Origin: Oxytricha trifallax
Taxonomy: Eukaryota; Ciliophora; Spirotrichea; Sporadotrichida; Oxytrichidae
Assembly: GCA_000711775.1 (NCBI GenBank)
Contig: ARYC01001133.1
Location: forward strand, 1 to 64,000
Direction: 5' to 3'
DNA: 64,000 bases
The translations under genes were made by a program, and so were the position numbers. Below the pieces are notes generated by a model, which did no database searches, was not told where the DNA came from, and was given only the letters and a program-made list of their open reading frames with translations. Positions within the stretch are counted from its first letter, which is position 1. Each line of letters opens with the position of its first letter. Positions 1 through 10,079 of the stretch are shown here, piece by piece.

Positions 1-465
1 TGGTGGGGAAGAGGAGGGTTCTTGAAAATCGATTTCACAAAATCACATAAGTCATACTCATTTTTCCGTTAGAGATAGTACTAGTAGTTTTAGTTCTAGC
101 CGATATTATTATAATAACCACCCCTCTAAATCCGCGGTTCCGACCACTTCTTCTTAGTCAAATGGTATTAGTAATGTTGCTAACCATCTTCCTGATTTTT
201 AGAAATAGGTTTGGTAGTGATCTGAGAGGTCGAGTTGAACTCCAAGGTGCATCCGAGGGAAATGAGGAGGGGTCATTGGGTCTTGAGGCCAGATCAGAAA
301 TTTGTGTGGCCGACCTACCGATCTGAAAGTTCGAGTGTTGGGTTTTCACTTGCTCAAGATAACTTCTCCCAAACCTCTATGGCCGCTGTATGATTGATGC
401 TTTTGCTTCCAGGCATTCGAATATGCTTGATAACGTTAGCATGTGCTTGGTTAACATGTTAGGGG
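1..465. other. GC-richer flank of transposase gene, no assigned gene
   Basis: This stretch is clearly richer in G and C than most of the window and is continuous in composition with the transposase gene that follows. Short open stretches exist on both strands, including one on the minus strand at 158-349, but I recognise no motif in them. It is probably the 5' part of the same transposable element; no terminal inverted repeat is visible because the element may begin outside the window. Confidence 0.4.
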
Positions 466-1155
466 ATGCTGGAGTAGGTGGATCGTTCCCAAACGCTTAA
501 AGCTATCGAGTAGGGCTGGGAGCAGCAGCTACAATGCATAGAATCGTTAGGAAAGTAAGCGATTTCTTTGAATTCAACCAAACTTTTAGATGTTTTAGAG
601 TCAAGATATGCAAGTAAGAAGGTCCTGCAAGCAGCTATAACGAATCCTAGTAGTCATCACACCTTAGTACTCTAGCAATACTGTCCAATCACAGTGAACT
701 GGGGACAAGCCAACCAACCACTATTCAAGTATGGGGTCTTGGCAAGAAATCTCTCGATTGCGAAGGAGGCGACTAAGAGGCAGCAATTCTCCATGAGTTT
801 CGTGGCGGCCATCACTATGGACAGGTTGATCTCGAGTCAGGTCATCAAGGGCGCGTTCGATGCCATGCTGATTGAGAACGTCCTCTATCATACCCTGCGC
901 CAGCTGAGCACTGACAAGGACCTCGCATAGAAGAGGATTGTGTTACTCTTGGACAACTCAGCGATTCAGAAGTATTCAGAGGTGCTGGCTACATCCAGGA
1001 AGTTCAAGGTCACAGTGCTAATCAACGCTGAGATCTCGCCCTGGCTTAATCCAATCGAGCAGTTTTTCTCGTATATCAAGAGGTACCTCAGGTAGGAGCA
1101 ATACGACAGCAACTAAGCATAGTAAGCTTAACTCAGTATAGGATTCTCCTCGTGA
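466..1155 (+). CDS. Tc1/mariner (IS630)-like D34E transposase, C-terminal catalytic part
   Basis: Open from about 394 to a TGA at 1153-1155 when TAA/TAG are Gln; the first in-frame ATG after the preceding TGA (391-393) is at 466, giving about 229 codons. A candidate DDE triad is visible: Asp in ITMDRLISS, Asp in LLLDNSAIQKY (codon 952-954) and Glu in SPWLNPIEQFF (codon 1057-1059). The last two are separated by 34 residues, the Tc1-type spacing. SPWLNPIE matches the SPxLNPIE block of the family. Around six TAA/TAG Gln codons lie near the C-terminus, so the gene is adapted to the ciliate code. No N-terminal helix-turn-helix was identified, so the gene may be truncated or start further upstream. 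It is not a TBE transposase: sequence and base composition differ. Confidence 0.72.
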
Positions 1156-1527
1156 AGGGGCTTTTGGAGATACTGAAAGCTATGACTAAGACTGATGTGA
1201 ATAAGCTCTGAGCCTTCAGCGTCAACTAAGGGTGCAGCATCATCAAGCATGGCTTAGTTTGATGCAAATCTTGGCAACTATCAACAACAAACCAAGAGTG
1301 GCCAGAGTAAGCAAGAATCGCGACGACGAGCGTGTAATTTATTAGATTAGCCATTGAAACGAATTATTACATATTGCAAATTTTAGTTTAAGTTTTAATC
1401 AATCAAACCTTCATAACTAACAAGACCTCTCTCGCTTTCGCACATTGTAAGCGCTAACTTCATTGCTAATGTAGCAATGCGTTGTATTGATGAATCATAC
1501 CATGCTAGAGTGCTTAACTCGCTCTAA
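1156..1527. other. Transition from GC-rich element to AT-rich DNA, no gene seen
   Basis: Composition falls from GC-rich to AT-rich near 1330-1400. I see no coding block or terminal repeat here. Confidence 0.4.
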
Positions 1528-1890
1528 TTGCTCCATCCAACTTCTCGGAACAAATACTGGTACCAACTGCTCGCACGAGTTGCTCGCTTCAACTACTCGG
1601 TCCAGCTTGTCTCTCCTACAGCTCATATTAACTGCTTGATCCAATTGCTCGAACCAACTACTTGCTCATACTGGTCGAACCAACTGGTCACTCCAACGTG
1701 TTGCACCAATTAGTTGGACCAACTGCTCGCTTCAACTGCTCGCACCAGATGCTAGCTCCAACTGCTCATACCAACTGCTTGCGTCAACTGCTAACCTTAA
1801 GTCATCACACCAATAGCTAGATCCAACTACTCGCTCCAAGTGCTCGTACCAACTGCTCGCTTCAATTGCTAGCTCCAATTGCTCGCACCA
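1528..1890. repeat. Degenerate 13-bp minisatellite (CAACTGCTCGCNC-type)
   Basis: About 25 imperfect tandem copies of a 13-bp unit close to CAACTGCTCGCTC, with variants such as CAACTGCTCGCAC and CAATTGCTAGCTC. Because 13 is not a multiple of 3, the apparent open frame at 1528-1713 is a by-product of the repeat, not a gene. The array lies directly downstream of the GC-rich transposase and may belong to that element. Confidence 0.85.
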
Positions 1891-2440
1891 GCAGCGCAAA
1901 TAGCACTACTAATGGATAATAAGAACTAAATCAAGATCAATCACTAATTGATTCCAACTAAGCGTATTCGATAATGCATCGTCCTGAAGTGACCTTACCA
2001 CTATGAACCACCATGTATACCGATAAACTATTACGATAGTTAGTGTTGGTTAGTTGATTTAGAAATCAAAAAGTTGAATATTCAAAAAAAAACAGGGTTT
2101 ATACAACTATCATCAATATAGCTTGCACAAGGACCTCGATTTGAGGCCAACAAAATGCTTGATTACTTATGATCAATATTTTATTATAAAATTATGAATT
2201 TATTTATTTAATTTCCCTATGTTTCGTATTTTATCAATAATGGTGTTTAGTATAAATATCATTTTTTGCTTATTTTATAATATTAAGTCATTATTAAATT
2301 TACATTATTTAATTAATGGCTGTTTTGATTTTAAAAATGTATTGTTTTTTCCTATTGTTTCGTATTTTATCAATATTACCATTTTAAATAGAGATTAATT
2401 ATCGAATGAATTTTCTCTTTCAATGTTTGTTCTCTTTTTC
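1891..2440. other. AT-rich non-coding DNA with a twice-occurring 25-bp motif
   Basis: No coding block seen. The string CCTATTGTTTCGTATTTTATCAATA occurs at about 2351-2375 and, with one or two differences, at about 2215-2239; a weaker relative lies near 57924. This looks like IES or intergenic DNA. Confidence 0.45.
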
Positions 2441-3221
2441 TTATAGAACTTCTCTGAGCACTATAAGTCCCTTCCCTAAAGAATGACTCAATTGTATTCT
2501 TAAGTGAAACAAATTATTTTTTCGATTATACAGTGCTTCCTGAATTTAAGCTTTCACTTAAGTTAAAAGGAGTTAGTACAGTTTTCTTTCCTGAATTATA
2601 TTTTAAGGAATTTTTGTTTAAGACTTTTTGTTTGCGCTAGTTATTAGCCGTTGGGAAAAGTAAATTAACTTTATCAATTGAATATTTCTATTTACATTTG
2701 TCAGTTTAAAAGTTAAACAAATAACATTCAAAAGTTAAAACCTTGGGTTTGTGTGACAAAATTTAGGGCTTTTGAATTCTGCATTTCATTAGATTTGGTA
2801 TTAGATTAAGCAGTAGTTTTGTGTTCTTGATAAAATTTTTAGTTTGCTACCTTTTCCCAAAGTTTTATATCGCACTTTTTGACTAACTCTTGTAAAAAGA
2901 ATTTCCTCGCTTGTTTATTTTACTCTAACTTATGTTTTCTTGTTAATGTTATCACATCCTGAGCAAGCGCTTTCAGAACCAAGTGAAGATCTTTACTATG
3001 ATGTCAAATTGGAGACCAGAGACTCTCTGTTAGATTAAAGATTACTTTCACTTAAAACATAAGCTTTATTTGGATTGATGAATGCAACAGTCTCAACTCA
3101 TCCTCCCATAAAAGTTTTATCTAATAATCCTGATCTGTCTAGAATCGTTGGGAATCCTGCTCCTTGGGCAAAACTCACATCACAATTGTTTTAATTACCG
3201 CTGCCAATCTAATAGTCATGA
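2440..3221 (+). CDS. Unrecognised gene, two coding blocks ending in TGA
   Basis: A first block near 2443-2560 reads with TAA=Gln (for example SEHYKSLPQRMTQLYSQVKQ). A second, at about 2950-3221, is rich in ordinary coding-type residues (SEPSEDLYYDVKLETRDSLL, then STHPPIKVLSNNPDLSRIVG) and ends in TGA at about 3219-3221. The 400 bases between are AT-rich and probably an IES. No family recognised. The second block has much higher GC than its surroundings, which supports coding. Confidence 0.5.
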
Positions 3222-3589
3222 TGAATGCAATTTAAATCTTACAGTAAAAGAAAAATCAATTTAGGGTGGGTATCTAAGGTTTGCAACTGATTGTTAACTG
3301 ATATTCATGATTACCTGTTAAATATAATAATCAAAGAATTGTTTGTTTAACTAATTCAAATTTATGAATAAAATTACCAATTAATAATATCTCTACTATA
3401 TATTATTGAATTTGGATAAATATAATAATTTTAAGCATTTAAAAGCCAATGAAGAATGATTACAATTTAACCATTCCAAATGAGTTTGCTTTATATTCAG
3501 AGTGAAGAAGTGCTTACCATTTAAAAATATTTATTTATATTAGCTTAAATAATCTATTATATTTTCATATTAAAATTCTCAACAACTCC

Positions 3590-3830
3590 AATTGAAATTA
3601 TAAAATGAACAAGAAGAACTTGAAATAAAAAGAAACTTCAAAGCTCAACCAGTCCTAGACTACGAAAAGATGAAGATTGAAATCTAACCAAGCGGTAAAC
3701 CTATCACACAACCTTCTAGACCTCTGTTCCATGCCGATATGCTACCTCCAAAGAAAGAAAAGAGCATTGAAATATATAAGAATAAACTTAAATCCCCACC
3801 TCAATTCAAGTTTTAAATGATAAAAGCCAA
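3590..3830 (+). CDS. Coding block with TPX2-like signature (partial)
   Basis: An open block with TAA=Gln. It contains ELEIKRNFKAQPVLDYEK followed by SGKPITQPSRPLFHADM, then a Lys-rich tail (PPKKEKSIEIYKNKLKSPP). The order 'E-x-x-R-x-F-K-A-x-P ... KPxTxPxxPxF' resembles the C-terminal domain of TPX2, a microtubule-associated spindle protein family (PF06886), but the match is short. It may be a further MDS of the gene at 2440-3221, on the same strand. Ends are not defined by start or stop codons; it should be read as one fragment. Confidence 0.4.
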
Positions 3831-4620
3831 AATTTAATAATTCATGTTTACTTGTAGTTTAAATTAAAGCTTAATATCTAATGATTTAGAAAATTATTTA
3901 CTCAATTTATGCTCAATTTATTCTGTTTATAAGTTAATTCTTTGATGTTTATGATAAAGCTATTAAGTAATTGATAATTATTATAATACTAAACAGGAAT
4001 GTAGTTTCAATCTAATTTCCCATAACACGATAATGATTCAAAGAGCTTTTCATAAACCTGAAGGAATTTCTAAAATTAAAGAAACAATAGTTTGAATTAA
4101 ACTTAACTTTTGACTAAATACCAAAAATTAGGTTTGAAAACAAACTAATTTAAACACAAGAAGGATATTTACATAAAAGATTCTGAAAATAATAAAAGTA
4201 ACTTGCGTAAACTTGTTGATGCTAGCGTTTGTAAAGATCAATTAAGCTTACAACTTCTAACAATACTACAAAATACTAATTAAAATGAATAAATAAAATG
4301 GTAATATAAATAAAAATAGTTACAATATTTTAAACAATTAACATTGATCTTATTAAAGAATTACTATCTGGTTGTTACATTAATATTTATGTTTCTTCTT
4401 AATACTAAATTATCCAATTTGCTAACGGCTTCATTTTAGAAATAAATATAAATTATTTTAATAATACATTCTTGTTTATTAGAAACAGCTAAATAAGGAT
4501 AAATAATTTATCCTGTTCACAATGGCCTATGAACACAACGAGATATGATAAATCTTAAATAGATAATGAGTTTATAATATATATAATCAAGATTAAATAA
4601 GAAACACAGAATGGGTATAC
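3831..4620. other. AT-rich non-coding DNA
   Basis: Nothing but AT-rich sequence with short open runs; no motif, repeat or RNA gene seen. Confidence 0.5.
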
Positions 4621-4884
4621 TGAGCAAAACATAACGAGACTTAATCTAAGGTGATGTCGAAAATAATGACTACAAACTTAATATTATTCACAATCGACAT
4701 CATTAAACAAAACTAACAACAATGGGGGCTCCACATACTCGAAATTTAAACTTTCATAGCCAGAAAACTCATAAGAAAAGGCTTCTCCATAGTAAACTAA
4801 TTCCAAATATACCTAACAGGTATACAGTTTGACAAAGAAAACAACACCGAGATAATACAACTGTGGACCCAGCAACTATTCCAA

Positions 4885-5295
4885 ATGTTGAGACTTGCAT
4901 CAATTAATAAAAAATTCATAAAATCCCAACATACCCCAACAAAACCCCACCAATACCTCGAAAGATCATATACAACTAACTCTGAACAACCACCTCTACC
5001 ACCCGACCATGTAGAGAAGGCAGAAGACACATATTCGGAGCCATATAATAACAAACAATATGTAGTGGATGGAGATAGCATCCACACAATAGATAACAGA
5101 AAAATTATCACAAAAAAAATAATCTATACAGATAACGAGGAAGACTGGAGTTCTGTAGAGGAAAAACAAAGATACGAAGACAACTCAAACGACAGCTCCT
5201 ACATTGACGACTCTAGTCAACATACCTACTATATAAAGTCAGACATCCAAGAAGAAAGAAAATCTATGAATCACTCCATGACGCACACAGTCTAA
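4885..5295 (+). CDS. Hydrophilic protein of unknown function with CAA-only Gln codons
   Basis: Starts with ATG and runs 136 codons to a TAA at 5293-5295; if TAA is Gln the frame runs further, past 5400. The protein is hydrophilic and rich in Asp, Glu, Ser, Thr, Tyr and Lys (for example SQHTPTKPHQYLERSYTT, NSEQPPLPPDHVEKAEDTYS). All of its roughly seven Gln codons are CAA, whereas neighbouring genes use TAA/TAG for most Gln. That suggests either a foreign origin or an element whose code use differs. A minus-strand frame over the same bases is a shadow. No family recognised. Confidence 0.42.
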   Translation: MLRLASINKKFIKSQHTPTKPHQYLERSYTTNSEQPPLPPDHVEKAEDTYSEPYNNKQYVVDGDSIHTIDNRKIITKKIIYTDNEEDWSSVEEKQRYEDNSNDSSYIDDSSQHTYYIKSDIQEERKSMNHSMTHTV

Positions 5296-5482
5296 CAAAC
5301 CAATGACGTCAAATACGTTACTGAAGAAGTTTAGTACTAGATAGGAAACTAATCTTAATCATTAAATTTAGGTTTAGTACTAAATATGGATCTTAATAAT
5401 AAAGAGACTACATATTAATATAATTAATATTAAATATAATCAGACATGCAGCCCATAACCAAAGCACGACTTCAAAACAGAT

Positions 5483-6156
5483 TTGACAATAGAGAATCCT
5501 GTATTTCTATTTGGATTACTACAATTAACAGTGGACTCTACTAAGTCACAAAAAAGGTTCTCAGTAGCATTAACAGCAATTTACCAAAACTTAGACAACG
5601 ATGAGATGATAAAGATGGTAAATATGAACAAGGGCCACCTATCAGAACATATTAAGACCATGACTAATTCAGCAGTGGAAACTCCACCTGAACTAGAAGG
5701 CTTCGTAAGACTCTTTAACAAAGACATTCTCAAAAATGTCACTGAAAATGAAAGATGCTGCCTGTCAATCAGCTCAGACTATTTTTCCCACCTAAACAAG
5801 ATAGAGATCTACGTAAAATACCTACAGAAACATGCCTACTTCCTCAAAAGTGACCTAATCTAACTAATCACCTCAAGATGTAGAAAACAAATCTCCCATA
5901 AAGACATGAAATTTCTATAAATGTCAAACACTTTGATACCCAATTTAAATTAAAAGACCTAGGAGACCACGTTCAAATCATTAACCAAAAGAGAGGAAAG
6001 AAAGGAAGATCAAGAAAAAGAAAGACATTCAGAAACATAGGAAAAGGAAGAAGAAGACTCAGTATACCTGGAGAGAACCTCCGAAAAACTAATAGGGCTT
6101 GTCCCTTTTAAGCTCCCATGCTTTAATGATGGGGGGTCCCCAGAGACCTCAATGTG
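5483..6156 (+). CDS. Second protein of the atypical element, unknown
   Basis: Open from about 5441; a TTG lies at 5483 and the first ATG a little downstream. It runs 126 codons without TAA/TAG, then continues with TAA/TAG as Gln to a TGA near 6154. The first part is compact and ordinary in composition (NPVFLFGLLQLTVDSTKS, LSEHIKTMTNSAVETPPELE, NERCCLSISSDYFSHLNKIE). The later part is charged (TKREERKEDQEKERHSE). No conserved domain recognised. It is in a different frame from the 4885 gene and separated from it by about 190 bases. Confidence 0.4.
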
Positions 6157-6161
6157 ATCAC

Positions 6162-6190
<29 letters not shown>

Positions 6191-6192
<2 letters not shown>

Positions 6193-6590
6193 AGTTTATA
6201 AACTAATCAATAGAAGCAAAGGTATTAAGAGTTCTGTTTTGGTAACTTCAAGTAATTATTTAAATCACTAAATAATCAAAACAGTATTTATTACAGAAAG
6301 TTATACAAAATTAAAAGCTATCCTAACAAAGAAAATATATTAAGTTATAATAAATCTAACAAAACTAATAAGTTAACTTGTCAAATTAAAGTACTTCTAG
6401 AAACTAAATTAATTCTCTTTAGATATAGCCTTAACCTTTTAGTAGTAATAGAGAATAAAATAAAACTTCATTAATGAACAAAACATGCCAAAATTCTTCT
6501 CTTTTACATTCAAAAAAGTTATCAGCCAATAACACTATTATTAATTCTCCTAAATTTACTTCATAATTGAATAATTCGATATTTTAACTA
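6191..6590. other. AT-rich non-coding DNA
   Basis: No coding block recognised between the (ATT)n tail and the IQ-motif gene. Confidence 0.45.
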
Positions 6591-6594
6591 CAGT

Positions 6595-7246
6595 CTCTCG
6601 TACCTTAAAAATAAAGACATGCCAGAAACAATTCACACAATATCACCGCTACATACTAGTAGAATACTTTTTACAAATCAATTTAAGCTAATTTCAAGCA
6701 AAACTTGAGAATAAGTGGCAAATTTGCCATTAGATAGATCTTTAAATTGATTTGAAAGCAAGACTTATCTTGATCACACTCTGAACACATAAATCTTGAG
6801 AAAAGAGATATTGGAATTATCAATTTAGAGAATGAAATAAAAGGCAAGATACACTAAATTATACAATAATATTCAAACAAATTTGGAGTGCATTTATCAC
6901 CGAGAGAAAACACATAAATTAGTTTACAAGTAATGAAAGAGCATGAATTAATTATGAAGTTATAATAGATGTTCGAGAAAAAATAATAAAATTATGCAGC
7001 TTATAAGATTCAAAAAGACTACAAATGATACATAAAAAACAAAATTATAATCTTAACTGAGTAATTGGTTTTTAAAATTATAAGTTCAGGAAGCTATTGA
7101 GGAGAGCACTGGAACAAAGATATTAAGCTGTCAGAATGATTCAGAAAAATTGGAGTAAATTTAAATGGCTCAGATTATTTCCTCAACTTAAAATTAAGCG
7201 CCTCAATAAAAAAGCATTAAAGCACAGAAAAATAGAATTATTTTGA
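6595..7246 (+). CDS. IQ-motif (calmodulin-binding-like) protein, several MDS blocks
   Basis: Reads with TAA/TAG=Gln in several successive blocks. Around 6745-6935 is a helical, charged block (TYLDHTLNTQILRKEILELS, then REKTHKLVYKQ). At 6938-7030 is MKEHELIMKLQQMFEKKQQ with NYAAYKIQKDYK. At 7090-7246 is RKLLRRALEQRYQAVRMIQK, then NWSKFKWLRLFPQLKIKRLN, ending in TGA at about 7244-7246. AAYKIQKDY and AVRMIQKNWSKFKW fit the IQ consensus (hydrophobic-Q-x-x-x-R/K), used by calmodulin-binding and cytoskeletal proteins. Blocks are in different frames, consistent with short IESs between them. N-terminus not located. Confidence 0.5.
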
Positions 7247-7280
7247 TAATTTTATATTATTTAATTAAATTGTGATTTGT

Positions 7281-7645
7281 TTCGGACCTACTGTCCAGAC
7301 GGTTGGTCAACTGACCAATTCTGACAGGGTAGGGGGTTCGAAACCCAGGGTTCGCTGATAATTGTACCTGGTAAAAAGCACGGAATATCCCAGGGTTCTG
7401 TAGTGTCTGTACCTGGTAAAAAGCACGGGATACTCGTACGGAGCTGGTATGACTTTAAATGGCAGCAGATGACCCGGCTTGGAAATCCGGAGTGGCTACA
7501 TGGAAGAAAGGTCACGTGTTTGGACTTCGGTCGAGTTTGGTGGTGACCACACCTGATGCATCCGGAGGGGAGGTCGGGAGGAAGATTACCTTCAGTATTA
7601 TTTCCCCTTAATATTAATTTCCTAATAACTTAACTAACTAACTTA
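7281..7645 (+). mobile_element. tRNA-derived SINE-like element
   Basis: A roughly 360-bp GC-rich island in AT-rich DNA. A plausible RNA polymerase III split promoter lies at its 5' end: A-box-like TGTCCAGACGG at 7292-7302 followed by GGTTGGTCAA, and B box GGTTCGAAACC at 7335-7345, about 33 bases downstream, as in tRNA genes. It does not fold into a complete tRNA. Next come two tandem copies of a 45-bp unit (7344-7388 and 7389-7433), each starting CCCAGGGTTC and carrying TGTACCTGGTAAAAAGCACGG. The 3' end is a short TAAC-rich tail at 7627-7645. This layout (tRNA-like head, body, simple-repeat tail) is that of a SINE. Open frames on the minus strand here are not credible genes. Confidence 0.6.
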
Positions 7646-8235
7646 AATTGTGATTTTAGTGGCAAAGAAACTATAACTTTTAAGATATAAAAATTCTGTA
7701 ATTCAAATTTTATGTCCTAAAGTATTTTTTGTTGATTTAATAATAAATCTATACCTTTTGAGAAAAATTATTGAAAAAAATAAATTAACTGTATAAAGTT
7801 ACAAATTGATAGAATAAAGAACAATAATTCAAACTCAAATTATTAAGCAATATTTTAAAGAAAATATTAACATTTTGGTTTATAAATTCTTAAAATATTG
7901 TTTCAAATTGCATCAGTTTTGATTTCAAAATTTAAAACTGAATGTTGTTTACTTTGAAGCATAATATTTAATATAATATAATAACTTTTTATAATTAATT
8001 ATGAAAATATTGGGGATTATTGTTTGTCTAAAAGTATTTAAGAGGTTATATAGCCAATAAGTATATAATTAAAAAACTTGTTAACTCTAAAATAGGAGTA
8101 TGTTTTGACTTTTTTATTAGAGTTAAATTTAACCTTAAAACAGATTCTTAAATTAAAATTGCTTATTAATGGCGGAAGTTTAAGAGAATAAATGAGAGAG
8201 AAATTAAAATAAATATAGTAAGAATTAAATAAAAT
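7646..8235. other. AT-rich non-coding DNA
   Basis: No coding block or repeat recognised. Confidence 0.45.
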
Positions 8236-9513
8236 TGAAGAAAATTAAAAGGATAGTCACTAAACGAAAGGATTCATCCAAAGATGCAGTAGACAAATTA
8301 GGAACAAATAAGAATCTCAAAACTATTCTATAAAAGTCATCTATTTTATATGTAACATTATATTTAATATAATCTGGATAGAATTCAGTGAATAAGAATG
8401 CTTCTTAAAACTAGGGAAGGCATTTAAATTTTAAGTGCAAGCCAAAAAATTAAAAAAATTATAAAATCAAAATAAATCGTCTCTTATAGGAAATAACAAA
8501 GTCCTAAGAGAAAACGCTCTGATTTAATCTTCTTAAAGAAATAAATCTTAGGCTTAAAATTAAATTGGAAAAAATTCTTCAAACCCTTTGAGCACTTTGC
8601 AAACTATAAAATCATAAAATAGATCTAAGATAAATTAGGATGGGTCAAGTATAAATGATCACTCGAGCATGAAAATATCAAATTTGTACTATAAACAAAA
8701 TATTTATATAAATTAACAATTTAAAGGGACACCAACAATTGCTTTGATTAATAATGATGATTAATAATTCACTTATGAGAGATCTAAATTATATTCTAAA
8801 ACATCATCAGTAGGAGATAAATATTTAGAAAAAAGTAATAATGAAATTTAAATACAAATATTATCCGTAGAAAAATTTCTGAAGCTAGATTAGATAAAAG
8901 ATCGTGATACAGAGATAATTAGAAGCAACTCATAAAACTTTCGATCTGAAACCTAGATACAAGAAGTATTAATATTATACGCAGCTAGCATAGAGATCCT
9001 TAACTCTTAGAGTTAGATGACAATTAAAATGAATCACAAAATTATATCCCCTCAATCCAAAGACTCTACCCTACTTAAGAATCTAAAATATAAAAGGTAA
9101 ATCATTGAAGACTCAGCAAATTCTATAAAACTTAAAATTAAAACAAATCATTAAACTTATCATAGAGAAATAGTTGCCTTATAAATAATTAATAAGTCAT
9201 AAAGACCAGATAACATTTTTACTATAAAATTAGAATTCTTTTAATGAATCTAGAAGAGTTTCAAGACTGAATATATAAAATTTGGAAATTCAATCCTTGT
9301 TTATGATGAACCTTTTAACAAAAAATCTCACTTAAAAATTAAAAGGAGTAAAATTGAAATTCCAAATCAAAATCTTGACATGGATACGAACAGCAATCAA
9401 AGATTGTAAAAATTTTAGAAGAAAATTAACACTCATAAAGCTATGATTCAGATTTTGATGATCAAGATGAAGACGATCTAAGTGTTAAATTTAGGCAGGA
9501 AAATTTATAAGAT
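8236..9513 (+). CDS. Asn/Gln/Ser/Lys-rich protein of unknown function (MDS blocks)
   Basis: A short Lys-rich block (8238-8346, RIVTKRKDSSKDAVDKLGTN) is followed by a long block open from about 8440 to TGA at 9244-9246 (roughly 265 codons with about 25 TAA/TAG Gln). It is low in hydrophobic residues and includes GTPTIALINNDDQQFTYERS and KDRDTEIIRSNSQNFRSE. A last acidic block near 9400-9513 (SYDSDFDDQDEDDLSVKFRQ) ends in TGA and looks like a C-terminus. The composition suggests a largely disordered protein. No domain recognised; the blocks may or may not belong to one gene. Confidence 0.48.
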
Positions 9514-10075
9514 ACTTGATGAATTTGATTTGATTAAATGTACAATCAATATTTTGCTGATTATAAACTAAAAGTGAGCAAATCACTGGTTAGTATTGTA
9601 TTGATACATTTTATTTATAAAATGAATTTTAATAATTTTTAATCATACTAGTTATCTATTAAAAATGCCTCAAATTTTTAATTTATTGAAAGGGTGCGGT
9701 AGGAACAGCATATTTTTTATTTATTATTTGAAATTAATAAATCATCGAAGGAACGATATATTTAAAAGAGTTTATTCTTACTTAAGAGAGAAAATATATC
9801 CTTTATCAATTAAAACTACCAAATCATTAGTAATGCTCCATTAAATTAGTGAATATTTTAAGAGTTTGCAGAGATTTAAAAAAATTAGCTGGTAATTAAA
9901 ATAATTAATTATTTCTAATATAAATTTACTTTCAAAACTTAATATGTTCCCACAATAATAAGTCTATTTATAATCGGGAATTATGTTAGAAGATATTTTA
10001 TATATCAAGTTTATTAATAAATTAATACGAAGTAGAATTCTAAAATAAAAATGAAGCCATGTTTACATTTCAAAA
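9514..10075. other. AT-rich non-coding DNA
   Basis: Very AT-rich, no coding block, repeat or RNA gene recognised. Confidence 0.5.
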
Positions 10076-10079
10076 CAGT

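Larger units (their letters stand above)
4620..6190 (+). mobile_element. Putative foreign element with (ATT)n tail (non-LTR-like)
   Basis: This block is C-richer than its surroundings and ends in a GC-rich stretch (GGGGGGTCCCC near 6130) followed directly by an (ATT)n microsatellite at 6162-6188. A 3' simple-repeat tail is typical of some LINE/SINE retroelements. A hairpin GATGTCGA...TCGACATC lies at 4653-4701 near the 5' side. Two open reading frames inside (4885-5295 and 5483-6155) use CAA/CAG for Gln through their first 126-136 codons. No reverse transcriptase domain is visible, so it could be an ORF1-only or truncated copy, or a different kind of element. Confidence 0.4.

Noticed and set aside
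1528..1713. 61-codon open frame
   Set aside because: Arises from the 13-bp minisatellite; the frame drifts because the unit is not a multiple of three.
4797..5111. Minus-strand open frame of 104 codons
   Set aside because: Fully overlaps the better-supported + strand frame at 4885-5295 and is hydrophobic low-complexity; treated as a shadow.
7281..7360. A functional tRNA gene
   Set aside because: The pol III boxes are present but no acceptor or anticodon stem can be formed; a SINE head fits better.
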